The notes: a model not told the origin generated them from the letters alone. A DNA stretch of 64,000 bases from DATJMJ01 sp035503915 (GCA_035503915.1 DATJSU010000043.1:13071-77070); one strand, 5' to 3'. Positions 25,747-35,158 are shown, counted from the stretch's first letter. Numbers and translations are program-made.

Positions 25747-26970
25747 TCAGAGCTCCTGCGCTGACGGCACCGGGCCCGCACGCCGCCGGCCGAGCGAGCC
25801 GGCAACAGCAAAGGCAGCGAGGAAGAGCGCGACTATGAGCCAGAGAGCATTGAGGAGCCCGGCGGCGCTGGCCAGCACTCCGATGGCCGGTGGCCCGGCC
25901 AGGTTGGCGAAATAGCCGACAGACGCAACAACGCTCACGCGCGCGGCCGGCCCCGGGCCGCTTTCTGCGGCCGCGGACATGCCGAGGGGAAAGCCCATCG
26001 AGACCCCTACCGCCCATAGCACCACGCCGGCCAGCACAACGCCGCGGTTTGTGCCGAGGATGAACAGGAGCACGCCCAGTACACCGAGCCCGGTAGTGCA
26101 ACGGATGGTGCGGGCGCGCCCGAGGCGGTCCACGACGGGGCCACCAAAGATGCGAGATAGTGCTTCACTGCCGGCGAAAGCGGTGAAGAAAAGCGCGGCA
26201 ACGGCGGCTGTCTGGCCGTGGTCGTTCTTGACAGCGAGCGTGAGCCAGTTGTTCGCCGACCCCTCCCCAAGCTCCACGCCGAGCATGACGACACCGATCA
26301 GCAGCAAGCGCCGGTCTGTCCAACCGCGGAGCCACTGGCGGATCTTCGCCGCCCGGCCCTGAGAGCGCGGTGGTTCCCCTGGCCCGTCCCCGGCAGGGAT
26401 CGAGCGGGCCATGATGAGCCCGACAGCTCCGACCATGATGGCTTCGCCGATGAACTGCGAGGCAGGGGTGACCTCGAGGGCTGCGCAGGCCGCACCGACG
26501 CCCGCCCCGAGGGCGGCACCTACGGACCACGCCCCATGGAGCAAGGGCATGAGCGTGCGGCCGGCAGCCCGCTCGATCCCCGAGCCCTCCACGTTGACCA
26601 GCACGTCCAAGGTGCCAATCCCGAAGCCAACGACAACGAAGGCCACGCTGAGCAAGGGGACAGACCGCAGCGATATGGCTACGCCCATCACCACCAGTGC
26701 GGCTGCCACCACCAACAGCGCACCGGTGACACCACGCCGGCTCCCGAGCCGATGGAGCACAGGTGTCGAGGCCGCAAGCCCGCCGATGGCCCCGACGGTA
26801 ACGCCGGCAAGGAGCAAGCCGATCGTGGCATTGCCCATGCCGAGCTCGGTTTTGATCGCGGGGAGCCGGGGCCCCCAGGCGGCGGTGCTCACTCCACCGA
26901 GGCCGAACCCCGCCATGATCGCTCTTCGCCACCGGACCAGGGCGCGACGGTCAACGACGAAGGGCGACAT
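25747..26970 (-). CDS. MFS transporter
   Basis: This 407-residue protein has about 12 membrane segments in two halves. The first half has GLGGVSTAAWGPRLPAIK and the loop HRLGSRRGVTGA, a form of the MFS motif between helices 2 and 3. The second half has the matching VDRLGRARTIR. The closest general class is the FucP/YbjJ-like group, by the AAWGPRLPAIKTELGMGNAT start. The substrate is not predictable. It is divergent from the small gene at 27071, with 100 bases between. Confidence 0.8.
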   Translation of the reverse strand: MSPFVVDRRALVRWRRAIMAGFGLGGVSTAAWGPRLPAIKTELGMGNATIGLLLAGVTVGAIGGLAASTPVLHRLGSRRGVTGALLVVAAALVVMGVAISLRSVPLLSVAFVVVGFGIGTLDVLVNVEGSGIERAAGRTLMPLLHGAWSVGAALGAGVGAACAALEVTPASQFIGEAIMVGAVGLIMARSIPAGDGPGEPPRSQGRAAKIRQWLRGWTDRRLLLIGVVMLGVELGEGSANNWLTLAVKNDHGQTAAVAALFFTAFAGSEALSRIFGGPVVDRLGRARTIRCTTGLGVLGVLLFILGTNRGVVLAGVVLWAVGVSMGFPLGMSAAAESGPGPAARVSVVASVGYFANLAGPPAIGVLASAAGLLNALWLIVALFLAAFAVAGSLGRRRAGPVPSAQEL

Positions 26971-27070
26971 GGGCTGGTCGCCAAAGCGTAGCCCTCTGTT
27001 GGACTTCGAGCCCGTGGAAGATAATTGTCGAACCGGCGCTCCGTCGAGCCGACTGGGAGGAGAAACCGAT

Positions 27071-27475
27071 ATGCCAGCTACGCCATGGGTACAGAGAGCT
27101 CGTCCGGCCCCGGGGGCCCAGTACCTAGCTATGGCTTCGCGCTTGCCGCTGCAGCACCACCGGTCAGTCCCCGGCTTCCTGCGGGACGCACTGTTTGTCC
27201 AAAAGCAGCTCGCGAAATCTCCTGGGCTGGTCGGCTACACCCTCAAGGCTGACATTTTCTCGAAGACCTTCTGGACTTTTTCGGTGTGGGAGACACAGTC
27301 CCAGCTCGACGCGTTCGCGCGCTCTGAGCCACATCGCAGCATCATTGAGAGGCTCCGTCCTCACATGGGGGAAACGCGTTTTGAGTTTTTCCCGGTCCAG
27401 GGCGCGACTATCCCTATGAAATGGGCCGAAGTGAGGGCGCGCCTCTCTGCGGGGACGAGCGAGGAGGGAAGCTAA
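27071..27475 (+). CDS. Small ABM/DUF3291-like protein
   Basis: The 134-residue protein resembles dimeric alpha/beta-barrel proteins. KSPGLVGYTLKADIFSKTFW, followed by TFSVWETQSQLDAFARSEPH, is the strand-helix pattern of monooxygenase-like ABM/DUF3291 proteins. These include haem-degrading and quinone-modifying enzymes, but many have no known activity. ATG at 27071 follows GGGAGGAGA. No partner gene is evident. Confidence 0.65.
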   Translation: MPATPWVQRARPAPGAQYLAMASRLPLQHHRSVPGFLRDALFVQKQLAKSPGLVGYTLKADIFSKTFWTFSVWETQSQLDAFARSEPHRSIIERLRPHMGETRFEFFPVQGATIPMKWAEVRARLSAGTSEEGS

Positions 27476-27482
27476 CGCCGCG

Positions 27483-27528
27483 GTTAACGAGACGAAAGCT
27501 CTGGAGTTAGCGAGACGAAGGCTCTGGG
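27483..27528. repeat. 23-bp tandem duplication at a gene 3' end
   Basis: Two adjacent 23-bp units (27483-27505 and 27506-27528) share CGAGACGAARGCTCTGG and differ at three positions. The repeat covers the stop codon of the minus-strand gene ending at 27507. Confidence 0.6.
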
Positions 27529-28217
27529 GGAAACTTCCGGGCACGCTTCTTGGGGCGGCGAGCCAGGACTGACTGGGCGCCTCGCGTCCGGGATGCCAGG
27601 AACAACCCGGCTCCCCCGCTGTAGATGGCGTAGCGGGCAGGGAGCGACACTGCGACAAAGACGATGGTGGGCAGCACCAAGGCCAGCGCCACCTGGCTGG
27701 CAGCCTCCACCAACATGCCCGCACCAATGAGGGCAGTGATCACCGAGAACGTGTGGCGTACTGCCGGGTCGGCGAAGGCTTTGCGCAGTGGCCCTCTCCG
27801 CTTGCCGTTCAAGCGCGCCATGATCCGCAGGCCGAGCAACAGCAGCGGGTACCTGAGCACCACCGAAACGAGGCAGGCCACTCCGACAGATCCGGTCTCA
27901 GCCGCGGCGCGGAGCTTGAGCGGCAGGGCGCTGCCGCCCGAGACCACAGTGAGCACCAGGGCGAGGCCGTAGGCGCCGATCGTCAACATCCCGTCTAGGT
28001 CCAACCTGCGGTGCCACAGGCCGCTCAGCGCCGCCCAAGCCACCGGCACGGCGAACGCGATCGCCAAGGCGTCGGCCGTGCTGCCAACCCGAGGCCGCAC
28101 GGCCATGTAAGTCACCACGGGCGCAACACCAGCGACAACGGTGGCGACCATGACACGCCTCGCCAGGGCGTGAGCGAGCATCTTGCGCCTGCTACGCCTC
28201 ACTTCATCGGGCCCCAT
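27507..28217 (-). CDS. VC0807/DUF3159-like integral membrane protein
   Basis: The 236-residue protein has six or more hydrophobic segments. The pattern VGSTADALAIAFAVPVAWA, WHRRLDLDGMLTIGAYGLAL and FADPAVRHTFSVITALIG is characteristic of the VC0807 family, whose function is unknown. ATG at 28217 is preferred because AGGG lies seven bases before it; a GTG at 28250 would add 11 residues. It is divergent from the MMPL exporter. Confidence 0.7.
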   Translation of the reverse strand: MGPDEVRRSRRKMLAHALARRVMVATVVAGVAPVVTYMAVRPRVGSTADALAIAFAVPVAWAALSGLWHRRLDLDGMLTIGAYGLALVLTVVSGGSALPLKLRAAAETGSVGVACLVSVVLRYPLLLLGLRIMARLNGKRRGPLRKAFADPAVRHTFSVITALIGAGMLVEAASQVALALVLPTIVFVAVSLPARYAIYSGGAGLFLASRTRGAQSVLARRPKKRARKFPPEPSSR

Positions 28218-28326
28218 CGTTGGCCCTGGCGTCGCAGTCACCCAGTTCACTGGGCCGAGCTTATTTTGCCGGGACGCGTCTTACCCAGCTCCCAGGCGTC
28301 TCCCGGCCTCTTTGTGCGAGAGTTTT

Positions 28327-28359
28327 GATACAGTATTGTATCTAATACAACGATGTATT
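28327..28359. promoter_or_regulatory. Twin palindromic operators, likely TetR sites
   Basis: Two palindromes stand side by side. GATACA-GTAT-TGTATC is at 28327-28342 and AATACA-ACGA-TGTATT at 28344-28359. Both fit WATACA-N4-TGTATW, with centres 17 bp apart. They lie 41 bp before the MMPL gene, which is followed by its own TetR regulator. Confidence 0.75.
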
Positions 28360-28400
28360 GAATTGGTGCGCTACAGCTCGGCAGTGAGGGAGGAGCTGGG

Positions 28401-30725
28401 ATGGGAAGGTGGCTTTACAGGCTGGGGCGCTGGTGCGCTCACAACCGTGCCGCAGTAATAGCGATCTGGGCGGTGATGCTGGCGGGGACCGTGTCCGGCG
28501 TCGCCTTGTCGGGGGCCAAGACAAATGACGACTTCACGCTCCCCGGCACTCAGTCCCAAAAGGCTCTCGACGTGCTGGAGCGCTCCTTCCCAGCGCTCAG
28601 CGGGGCTTCGGCCCAGCTCGTCTTCGTAGCGCCCGAAGGGGCCACCATCACGTCCGCCCAAGCGCGTGAGGAGATATCGCGCGTGCTGGGAGCCGCTGAG
28701 AGGTCTCCCGAGGTGGCGGGGGTCACCAGCCCCTTTAGCACTGGGACCGTGTCGCGAAATGACCGCGTCGCTGTTGCGACCGTCCTCTACCCTCTCGAGC
28801 GCTCCCTGCTGAAAGCGGGGACGACCACTGCGCTGGAGGCGAAAGTGGCGGCAGCAAGCTCAGGTGGCGACCTGAAGGTCGTGGTTGGTGGCAACGTCTT
28901 CGGCATAACCGGTGTCGCCGTCGGCGCTGACGAGCTCTCCGGGGTGGTAGTGGCGCTCGTGGTGCTGCTCGTTGCTTTCGGCTCTGTCCTCGCGGCGGGG
29001 ATGACTGTGTTCTCCGCCCTGCTCGGCGTAGCTGTCGGCCTGGCCGGCCTCCTCTCGCTCAGCAAAGTGGTGACTATCTCGTCCTCGGCGCCAACCCTCG
29101 CCCTCATGATCGGCCTGGCAGTCGGGATGGACTACACGCTCTTCATCGTCTCCCGTCACCGCGCGCAGCTCGCTTTGGGCGCGACGGTGAGCGGTTCGAT
29201 TGGCCGCGCGATAGCCACCTCGGGGACGGCGGTGACCTTCGCGGGGAGCACCGTGATCATCGCCATGGCCGGCCTTTCGGTAGTCGACATCCCCTTCCTC
29301 ACCGTCATGGGACTTGCCGCTTCCCTCACCGTCTTAGTGGCCGTACTGATCGCCCTCACCTTGTTGCCGGCCATGTTGAGCCTCTCGGGAGAACGACTGC
29401 GCCCGAAGCCCGGGACGCGGGCGGCTCGCTCGGCTGCCGCGGCCTTGGAGATCGCCGACGGCAGCGCCCCTCGCTCGTTCGGAGCAAACTACGCCCGCTC
29501 CATTGTGACAAAACCGTTGCCTACGCTCGCGATAGCGGTACTTGCCTTGTTGGCCCTGGCGGTCCCGGCTCACGACCTGAGCTTGGCCATGCCCGACAAC
29601 AGCAGCGCCTCGCCCGGGTCAGGGCCGCGCGTCGCCTACGAGCTCATCTCCAAGAACTTTGGCCCTGGTTTCAACGGGCCGCTGCTTCTCTTGGTCGAAC
29701 CGAAGGCGACTGCTAGCAAGCAGAACTTATTGCGCTCGAGCGCCATTGTCCGGGCCGACGTGCTTGCCCTGCCGGACGTCGTCGCCGCCGGTGCCCCCGA
29801 GCTCAGCCCAGGGGACCACGTGGCAGTCGTCGAAGTCTTCCCTGGCACCGGCCCCTCGGGCAGCGCCACCAAAGACCTCGTGAGCTCGGTCCGCAGGGAC
29901 GAGCCGGCTCTGCAAACCTCCGCCGGCTCAACGGTAGAAGTCACGGGGCCAACGGCAGTAGACATCGACATTTCCAACCGGCTCGGGAGCGCCTTGGCCC
30001 CCTTCGCCGCTCTCGTTGTGGGCCTCGCGCTCGTGATCTTGTTGCTCCTCTTCCGTTCCGTTGTGGTCCCCTTGAAGGCCGCTCTCGGCTTCCTCTTGTC
30101 GGTGGGCGCGGCTCTCGGCATTGTCACGGCCATCTTCCAATGGGGCTGGCTAGCGGGCATCTTCGGCGTCCAAGCTGTCGGGCCGGTGATCAGCTTCTTG
30201 CCAATAGTGGTGCTCGCGGTGCTCTTCGGCCTCGCGATGGACTACGAAGTCTTTATGGTTTCCCGTATCCGCGAGGATTACATGGTCGGGAGTTCCGACC
30301 CCCGCGGGGCGGTGCTCACTGGTTTCCACCACGCCTCGCGGGTGGTGGTTGCTGCCGCGCTCGTCATGTTCGCGGTCTTCGCCAGCTTCGTGAGCGCGGA
30401 CGACTCGATCGTGAAGCCAATCGCCTTAGCCGCTGCCGCAGGAGTGCTAGCCGACGCCTTCGTCGTCCGTATGACAATTATCCCTGCTGCGCTTGCCTTT
30501 CTCGGCCACTCCGCCTGGTGGCTGCCCAAGTGGCTCGACCGCCTGCTGCCACAGGTCGACGTGGAAGGCCGCTCCCTCACCGTGGTGGGGACCTCACCAG
30601 GCGCGAGCCACACTAACCTCGCCGTCATCACAACCTCAGCGCCTGACAACGAGCCTCCCCTCGCGGGCCCCTCCCCAGCGCCCCTGCCGGCCCTGAGGGG
30701 CCCCGGGGCGATGGGCGACCAGTGA
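28401..30725 (+). CDS. MMPL/RND-family exporter
   Basis: The 774-residue protein has the MMPL layout: an N-terminal helix (AVIAIWAVMLAGTVSGVALS), a first exported loop, a six-helix bundle, a second loop and a second bundle. The proton-relay regions GLAVGMDYTLFIVSRHR and LFGLAMDYEVFMVSRIRED are both present with their Asp-Tyr pairs. Such proteins export lipids or drugs in actinobacteria. ATG at 28401 follows GGAGGAG. It overlaps the TetR gene by four bases (GTGA), so both are in one operon under the twin operator. The cargo is unknown. Confidence 0.85.
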   Translation: MGRWLYRLGRWCAHNRAAVIAIWAVMLAGTVSGVALSGAKTNDDFTLPGTQSQKALDVLERSFPALSGASAQLVFVAPEGATITSAQAREEISRVLGAAERSPEVAGVTSPFSTGTVSRNDRVAVATVLYPLERSLLKAGTTTALEAKVAAASSGGDLKVVVGGNVFGITGVAVGADELSGVVVALVVLLVAFGSVLAAGMTVFSALLGVAVGLAGLLSLSKVVTISSSAPTLALMIGLAVGMDYTLFIVSRHRAQLALGATVSGSIGRAIATSGTAVTFAGSTVIIAMAGLSVVDIPFLTVMGLAASLTVLVAVLIALTLLPAMLSLSGERLRPKPGTRAARSAAAALEIADGSAPRSFGANYARSIVTKPLPTLAIAVLALLALAVPAHDLSLAMPDNSSASPGSGPRVAYELISKNFGPGFNGPLLLLVEPKATASKQNLLRSSAIVRADVLALPDVVAAGAPELSPGDHVAVVEVFPGTGPSGSATKDLVSSVRRDEPALQTSAGSTVEVTGPTAVDIDISNRLGSALAPFAALVVGLALVILLLLFRSVVVPLKAALGFLLSVGAALGIVTAIFQWGWLAGIFGVQAVGPVISFLPIVVLAVLFGLAMDYEVFMVSRIREDYMVGSSDPRGAVLTGFHHASRVVVAAALVMFAVFASFVSADDSIVKPIALAAAAGVLADAFVVRMTIIPAALAFLGHSAWWLPKWLDRLLPQVDVEGRSLTVVGTSPGASHTNLAVITTSAPDNEPPLAGPSPAPLPALRGPGAMGDQ

Positions 30726-31423
30726 GCCAAGCGGTGGGCTCAGCGGCGCCCAGCGGGCCTGTTGGCGCCCCGGGCAGGCCGGCAAAACGGGTTACCCGCC
30801 GGAGAGCCGAGACCCGCGAGCGCCTCCTGGCGGCGGCGTTCGAGGTAGTAGCAGAGCGCGGCCTCGGGGCCACCACGGTGGAGAACGTCTGCGAACGAGC
30901 GGGGTTCACGAGGGGAGCCTTTTACTCCAACTTCCGCACTATGGAAGAGCTTTTCTTCGCGTTGTACGAGCAACGCGCCAACGAGCTGCTCCTGCGCACG
31001 CGCGCCGCCATTTCCGCCGTCCTCGACAATGCCGAAGGAACCGGCGTTGGCGGTGACAACCTCGTCGAGGCAGCCGTGGACCGCTTCCTTACGAGCGCCA
31101 ACGTCCCCGAGGACCGTTCGTGGTGGCTGGTGACGACCGAGTACCTCTTGTACGCAGCCCGGGGCCCGGTCGCGGCCGAACGCCTGGGAGTGCTCCGCCG
31201 GCAGGTCTGGGAGGAATTTGTCAACGCCATGACCACCGCACTGCGCCGCGCTGGGAGGACCTCGACGGTCAGCCCGGACCTGCTTGTGCGGGCACTGGCT
31301 GCCGTCCATGACGGCGCCATCCAGCAGAGCTATGCGGACTCGGGTTCGGTGACCTACGACGAGCTACAACGGCTGGTGCTGCCGCTCGTCATCCACGGCC
31401 TTACCCGCTTGGAGGGCGCCTGA
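30722..31423 (+). CDS. TetR-family regulator of the MMPL operon
   Basis: The 233-residue regulator has the TetR DNA-binding domain near residues 20-70: RERLLAAAFEVVAERGLGAT followed by VENVCERAGFTRGAFYSNF. The C-terminal region is the variable ligand-binding part. It is co-transcribed with the exporter and likely binds the WATACA-N4-TGTATW pair upstream, giving self-regulated control. The inducer is unknown. Start is the GTG at 30722. Confidence 0.85.
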   Translation: MSQAVGSAAPSGPVGAPGRPAKRVTRRRAETRERLLAAAFEVVAERGLGATTVENVCERAGFTRGAFYSNFRTMEELFFALYEQRANELLLRTRAAISAVLDNAEGTGVGGDNLVEAAVDRFLTSANVPEDRSWWLVTTEYLLYAARGPVAAERLGVLRRQVWEEFVNAMTTALRRAGRTSTVSPDLLVRALAAVHDGAIQQSYADSGSVTYDELQRLVLPLVIHGLTRLEGA

Positions 31424-31471
31424 GCGCTCGGCTCGAAGCCGGCAGCTTTTGGGCCGTGACCTCGCCGCCCC

Positions 31472-31540
31472 TAAGAGCGACCGTGCCGCGATCTCGTCCA
31501 GGCTCGAGAAGTCGTTGGGCGTGAGGACCTTCCGTCCGTG
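31472..31540 (-). mobile_element. IS630-family transposase fragment
   Basis: The minus strand reads GRKVLTPNDFSSLDEIAARS, which matches the RKVLTPNDF region near the C-terminus of IS630-type transposases. No start, stop or catalytic part is present. The rest of the 31424-31658 gap has no gene I can support. A second fragment of the same family lies at 33898-34294, on the other side of the glycosyltransferase gene. Confidence 0.55.
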
Positions 31541-31658
31541 ACTGCGAACGGGCTCTTCCTCGGCATGGGCATCCCCTTCGTGGGGGCACTCATACGTTAC
31601 ATCGAACCGCCAGTTACGGCCGGTGTAGTTACGTGTGCTTATTTATGTAGCAGGGTAC

Positions 31659-33788
31659 TTAGCGAGCCAGCTGTGGCTTGTGCCATCGGCGCGCTGAGGT
31701 GCCATCGTCAAGCACCTTGCCGGCTCCCAAGTCCGGCGTGCCGCGCACAGGCACGGGAGCGGGAGCCGGGACCGCAGGCTCGGTAACAAAGGGCGGGGCC
31801 CCGTGAGCAATACCCATTTGGGAGGTATTGCCCGTGCGGAACAAGGCCAGCGCCAGCCTGGCCAACTCCCCCGTGCTCGGGTGGACAAACTCGAGGCCCA
31901 CGCTCGTCAGAGCCACTCCCGGGTGTTCCCTCAGCTGGGTGCCGGGCACAGGGTGGTGATGATGCAGCTGGGTGGCGCGGGCGTGGCGCACGGAAGAGAC
32001 GACGCCGCGTAGCTGCACCGGAGGTTGTGCGCAGGGAAGGGTAAGCGTCAGCTTTTCACCAGTGGTTACGGCGGCCTGGGGAAGGACCACCAAAGCGCCT
32101 CCGAGCGACAGGTCGCTCAACACCGCAAGGTGCCCATCAAGGACGACCTCCCCTTCAAGCGCAAAACGGAACGACGCCCGCCGGTCTGTCGCAAAGCGGC
32201 TGGAACTCACTCGGTGGACAGCAGCCGTCAAGACGATCCCGTTGAACACGCCCCAGCCAAGCGCCCAAGCCACTGCCGTCGGTTCAGTGTAATGGAGCGG
32301 CCCGTGCCCGCTTATACACCAGCAGAACCAGGTCAACGCGAGCGCAGTGGCGACTAAGAGGCTGCTCAATAGCGCCGGCGGGGTGATGCGGGCGCGTGAG
32401 TCGCCGTCCCGCCCTTTAGGCGTCACCTTAAAGTTCAGTTGCCTGTCTCGTACCACGGTCAAGGTGGCTGAGCACAACGCGGGCATGCGCAGGAACGAAA
32501 AAACGAGCGACTGCCACATCGGTGCGGTCCCCCGCGACAAGAGCCTGTGTGAGGCGCGCTGGAGCAGCTGGGTGGTCAACCAGGCGGGCACAAACAACTC
32601 GGCGGGGGCGCTGACGGGTACCGCCCCTGTGAACAACGTTGCCAGCGGGAGCAGGACGAAAGCCAGGTTGCACCAGCAGTAGAACCAGCCGAGCAAGGCG
32701 CCGAAGTACGACAGCCGCTGAGCCACGCTCAGGCCCGTCGCGGTCAGCGGGTTGTCGACCCGCAAGATCTGCATACCGCCCGTCGCCCAGCGCTGGCGCT
32801 GTGTTTTGAACTGTTCCCAGTTTGCTGCGGCCAGTCCGCGCGCTAGGACCTCGTTGTGGTAGATGCTCCGCCAACCGGCCTGGTGTAGGCGGATGGTGGT
32901 GTGGATGTCCTCGGTCACTGTTTCGGTGGCAATGCCGCCCACTTGGAGCAGCGGGGAGAGCCGCAGGATGCCACCGGTGCCGCACCAGAAAGCGGCGTTG
33001 CGCCGGTTGCGCGCCGCCGAGAGGATGCGGAAGAACAGCACCTGTTCGCCGAAGCGGTGGCCGTGCCGGAGCTGGGCGTGCTCAAAGCTGTCGAGGTTGT
33101 AGTAGTCCTGGGGTGTTTGGACCAGGGCAACCTTTGGGTCGTTGAAATAGCCGACCACTCGGGAGAGGAAAGTCCTCTTGGCCACGTGGTCGGCGTCGAA
33201 GACCGCCACCAGTTCGATGTCCCTGGCTTGTAGTTCTCCGAGTACCGCGTTGATGTTGCCAGCCTTGGCGTGGGAGCGGTCCGAGCGCGCGCGGTACTGG
33301 GCGCCGAGCTCTGTCGCCAGTTGCGCGACCCAAGGGCGCGCCCCATCATCAAGCACCCATGTCTCGTGCGGCTCCTCAATGGCTACGGCTGCAGCCAGGG
33401 TGGGGAGCAATATCTCACGCGGCTCGTTGTAAGTGGGGATGAGGACAGCCACCCGGTACTGGTGGTCCGGTGCGGGCGGGTCGACTGGTTTTGCCAGTGA
33501 CCAGAGGTCAAAGCTGAAGAAGGCGAAATTCGCGAACGCGTACACCTCGAACACGTAGAACGGGACCGCCAGCCAGATGGCCGCGTGTGTCATCGTCCCC
33601 AGTGGTCGCCACACCAAATAGACGGCCGTCACGAATGCCGTGAGCAGGGCGGCGCCACGAATAACCCAGCTGCGGACGGGGCTTTCGCCTTCGGCGGTGG
33701 GCGCCTCGGGGAAGTCGGGCCACAGCAGTGCCGGAGCGTCACCACCTCCCGTCGGGCGCGGGCCAAGGTCTAGGGCAGCCAGGGCCAT
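31659..33788 (-). CDS. Cellulose-synthase-like GT2 glycosyltransferase with PilZ domain
   Basis: The product of about 709 residues has two N-terminal membrane helices and then the GT2 domain. Catalytic motifs are visible: DDG (WVLDDGARPW), DAD (VFDADHVAK), TED (TVTEDIHTTI) and QRQRW. Further membrane helices follow, and then a PilZ domain (RRASFRFALEGEVVLDG with DLSLGGA). The PilZ domain suggests control by cyclic di-GMP, although the usual RxxxR is only partly visible. It could make cellulose or another beta-glucan. ATG at 33788 is chosen because the longer frame upstream is antisense to an IS630 remnant. No bcsB-like partner is seen. Confidence 0.8.
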   Translation of the reverse strand: MALAALDLGPRPTGGGDAPALLWPDFPEAPTAEGESPVRSWVIRGAALLTAFVTAVYLVWRPLGTMTHAAIWLAVPFYVFEVYAFANFAFFSFDLWSLAKPVDPPAPDHQYRVAVLIPTYNEPREILLPTLAAAVAIEEPHETWVLDDGARPWVAQLATELGAQYRARSDRSHAKAGNINAVLGELQARDIELVAVFDADHVAKRTFLSRVVGYFNDPKVALVQTPQDYYNLDSFEHAQLRHGHRFGEQVLFFRILSAARNRRNAAFWCGTGGILRLSPLLQVGGIATETVTEDIHTTIRLHQAGWRSIYHNEVLARGLAAANWEQFKTQRQRWATGGMQILRVDNPLTATGLSVAQRLSYFGALLGWFYCWCNLAFVLLPLATLFTGAVPVSAPAELFVPAWLTTQLLQRASHRLLSRGTAPMWQSLVFSFLRMPALCSATLTVVRDRQLNFKVTPKGRDGDSRARITPPALLSSLLVATALALTWFCWCISGHGPLHYTEPTAVAWALGWGVFNGIVLTAAVHRVSSSRFATDRRASFRFALEGEVVLDGHLAVLSDLSLGGALVVLPQAAVTTGEKLTLTLPCAQPPVQLRGVVSSVRHARATQLHHHHPVPGTQLREHPGVALTSVGLEFVHPSTGELARLALALFRTGNTSQMGIAHGAPPFVTEPAVPAPAPVPVRGTPDLGAGKVLDDGTSARRWHKPQLAR

Positions 33789-33897
33789 CGGGGATAACTT
33801 CGGCGGGCCGCGTTCGGAGTGTAACGACCGGGCAGTGCCGCGCAAGGGCCAAAATGGCGCCGGCGAACTCGAGGCACCAGGAACCCGGGCCGGGCTC

Positions 33898-34294
33898 GAC
33901 GGCATAGCCACTGAAGTAGTAAGCCGCGGCATCGTTGCCGAGATATCGGGCACGACGGTCTGGCGCTGGCTCTCGGAGGACGGATAAAGCCCTGGAGGCA
34001 CCGGTCATGGATTTTCCCTCCTGACCCCTGCTGCGAGGCCAAGGCGGGCCGGGGTGCTCGACTTGTACGCACGCGGATGGGAGGGGGAAGCCCTCGGTGA
34101 GGGCGATTACGTGGCCTCCTCGGACGAGAAGACCTCACTCCAAGCCCGCGTCCGTCGTCACGGCACGGTTGGCGGCCTTCGAGCCTCGCTGCGAACTGAG
34201 CACCAAGCCCTTCGAGTGGAAGTTCACCCGCAACGACTTGGCCCTGCTCATGAAGAAGCTGGCCGACAAGCCCGACTACCCGGCCGCCGCCTGA
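33898..34294 (+). pseudogene. IS630-family transposase remnant
   Basis: Pieces of one transposase appear in shifting frames. SRGIVAEISGTTVWRWLSED leads (after a frameshift near 33984) to KPWRHRSWIFPPDP. After another shift near 34050, VLDLYARGWEGEALGEGDY and SSDEKTSLQARVR follow. After a deletion, the end reads KPFEWKFTRNDLALLMKKL and stops at 34294. The middle part with most of the DDE site is missing. It cannot make an active enzyme. Its left end lies 110 bases from the start of the glycosyltransferase gene. Confidence 0.75.
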
Positions 34295-34333
34295 GCCCGC
34301 TGGGGTACGTGACCGAAATGACGGTCCAGAGCA

Positions 34334-35122
34334 CTAAGCGGGCATGCCCTGCCACTTGAGATATGTAAGCCCGACGGCCTTCATGAACGTCTCAGTTTGG
34401 AACCTCGAAGCCCAATGCGCCATCAGCTCATTGTCTTTCTCGCTCAGTGCGACAAGCCGTACGTCTTTTATGCCCACGGCACCGACCAATAACCGAGCAC
34501 CCGCCAGCGCCTCCTCGAGGTGGCAGACTTGCAAGTAATAAGTATTGTCAGGCTCTAATGAGCTCCCGCCATTGGCATTGAGCCTGCCGGTCAACGAGGA
34601 GTACTTGACGACCGACGGCAGAGTTACCACGAGCCCGGGGGCCATCAGCTGGTCGGTCACTATGTACGCCGTATCGAGCGTCAGGCTCCGTTCGGCTCGC
34701 CCACCGCTCCCGGCCAAGATCTCCTGCAGCGCAGCTGCCTGGACAGCTGCGTTGGCGCCTTCGATATCTGCTCTCGTCGTGCAACCAAGTTGAGCGAACT
34801 TTTCCAACGTGGCAGCACCGATATATCGGGCATGGACCGTGGACCTGTCTTGCCCAGCTGCTAGCTCCATTTCTAACCTCGCAGCCCAGCCGCAGCCGTT
34901 GCTCCTGTCCACGCTGTCGGTATGCGAGAGGACCACCCACCGTTTGGTCCCCTGGCCGATCAAGTCCTCGAGCGTCTTGCTGACTGCCCCCACGTTCGCT
35001 CCCGGCGTGCTCACAATTACGCGGCGGCCGTCGTTGTACAGGCGGTCGAGCGTGGTCCTCAGCCTTCGGTCTGAACAAGTAAGGATGCCCTCGCTCGTGC
35101 GGGCCGCAAGGTCAGCTCGCAT
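34334..35122 (-). CDS. Unknown protein with weak beta-carbonic-anhydrase-like motifs
   Basis: I do not firmly recognise this protein of about 262 residues. Early in the sequence ILTCSDRRLR fits the CxDxR motif of beta-carbonic anhydrases, and later VVLSHTDSVDRSNGCG resembles their HxxC(G) region, but the cysteine is displaced. If the fold is right, the zinc site would be altered or absent. The C-terminal half (PDNTYYLQVCHLEEALAGAR, VGIKDVRLVALSEKDNEL) shows no motif I know. There is no signal peptide. Confidence 0.45.
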   Translation of the reverse strand: MRADLAARTSEGILTCSDRRLRTTLDRLYNDGRRVIVSTPGANVGAVSKTLEDLIGQGTKRWVVLSHTDSVDRSNGCGWAARLEMELAAGQDRSTVHARYIGAATLEKFAQLGCTTRADIEGANAAVQAAALQEILAGSGGRAERSLTLDTAYIVTDQLMAPGLVVTLPSVVKYSSLTGRLNANGGSSLEPDNTYYLQVCHLEEALAGARLLVGAVGIKDVRLVALSEKDNELMAHWASRFQTETFMKAVGLTYLKWQGMPA

Positions 35123-35158
35123 GCCACCCGGATGTCATCGTAATGGGAGCAGTTCCTT

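Noticed and set aside
33789..34001. N-terminal extension of the glycosyltransferase
   Set aside because: The extra 71 residues are partly antisense to an IS630 remnant and match no part of the family.
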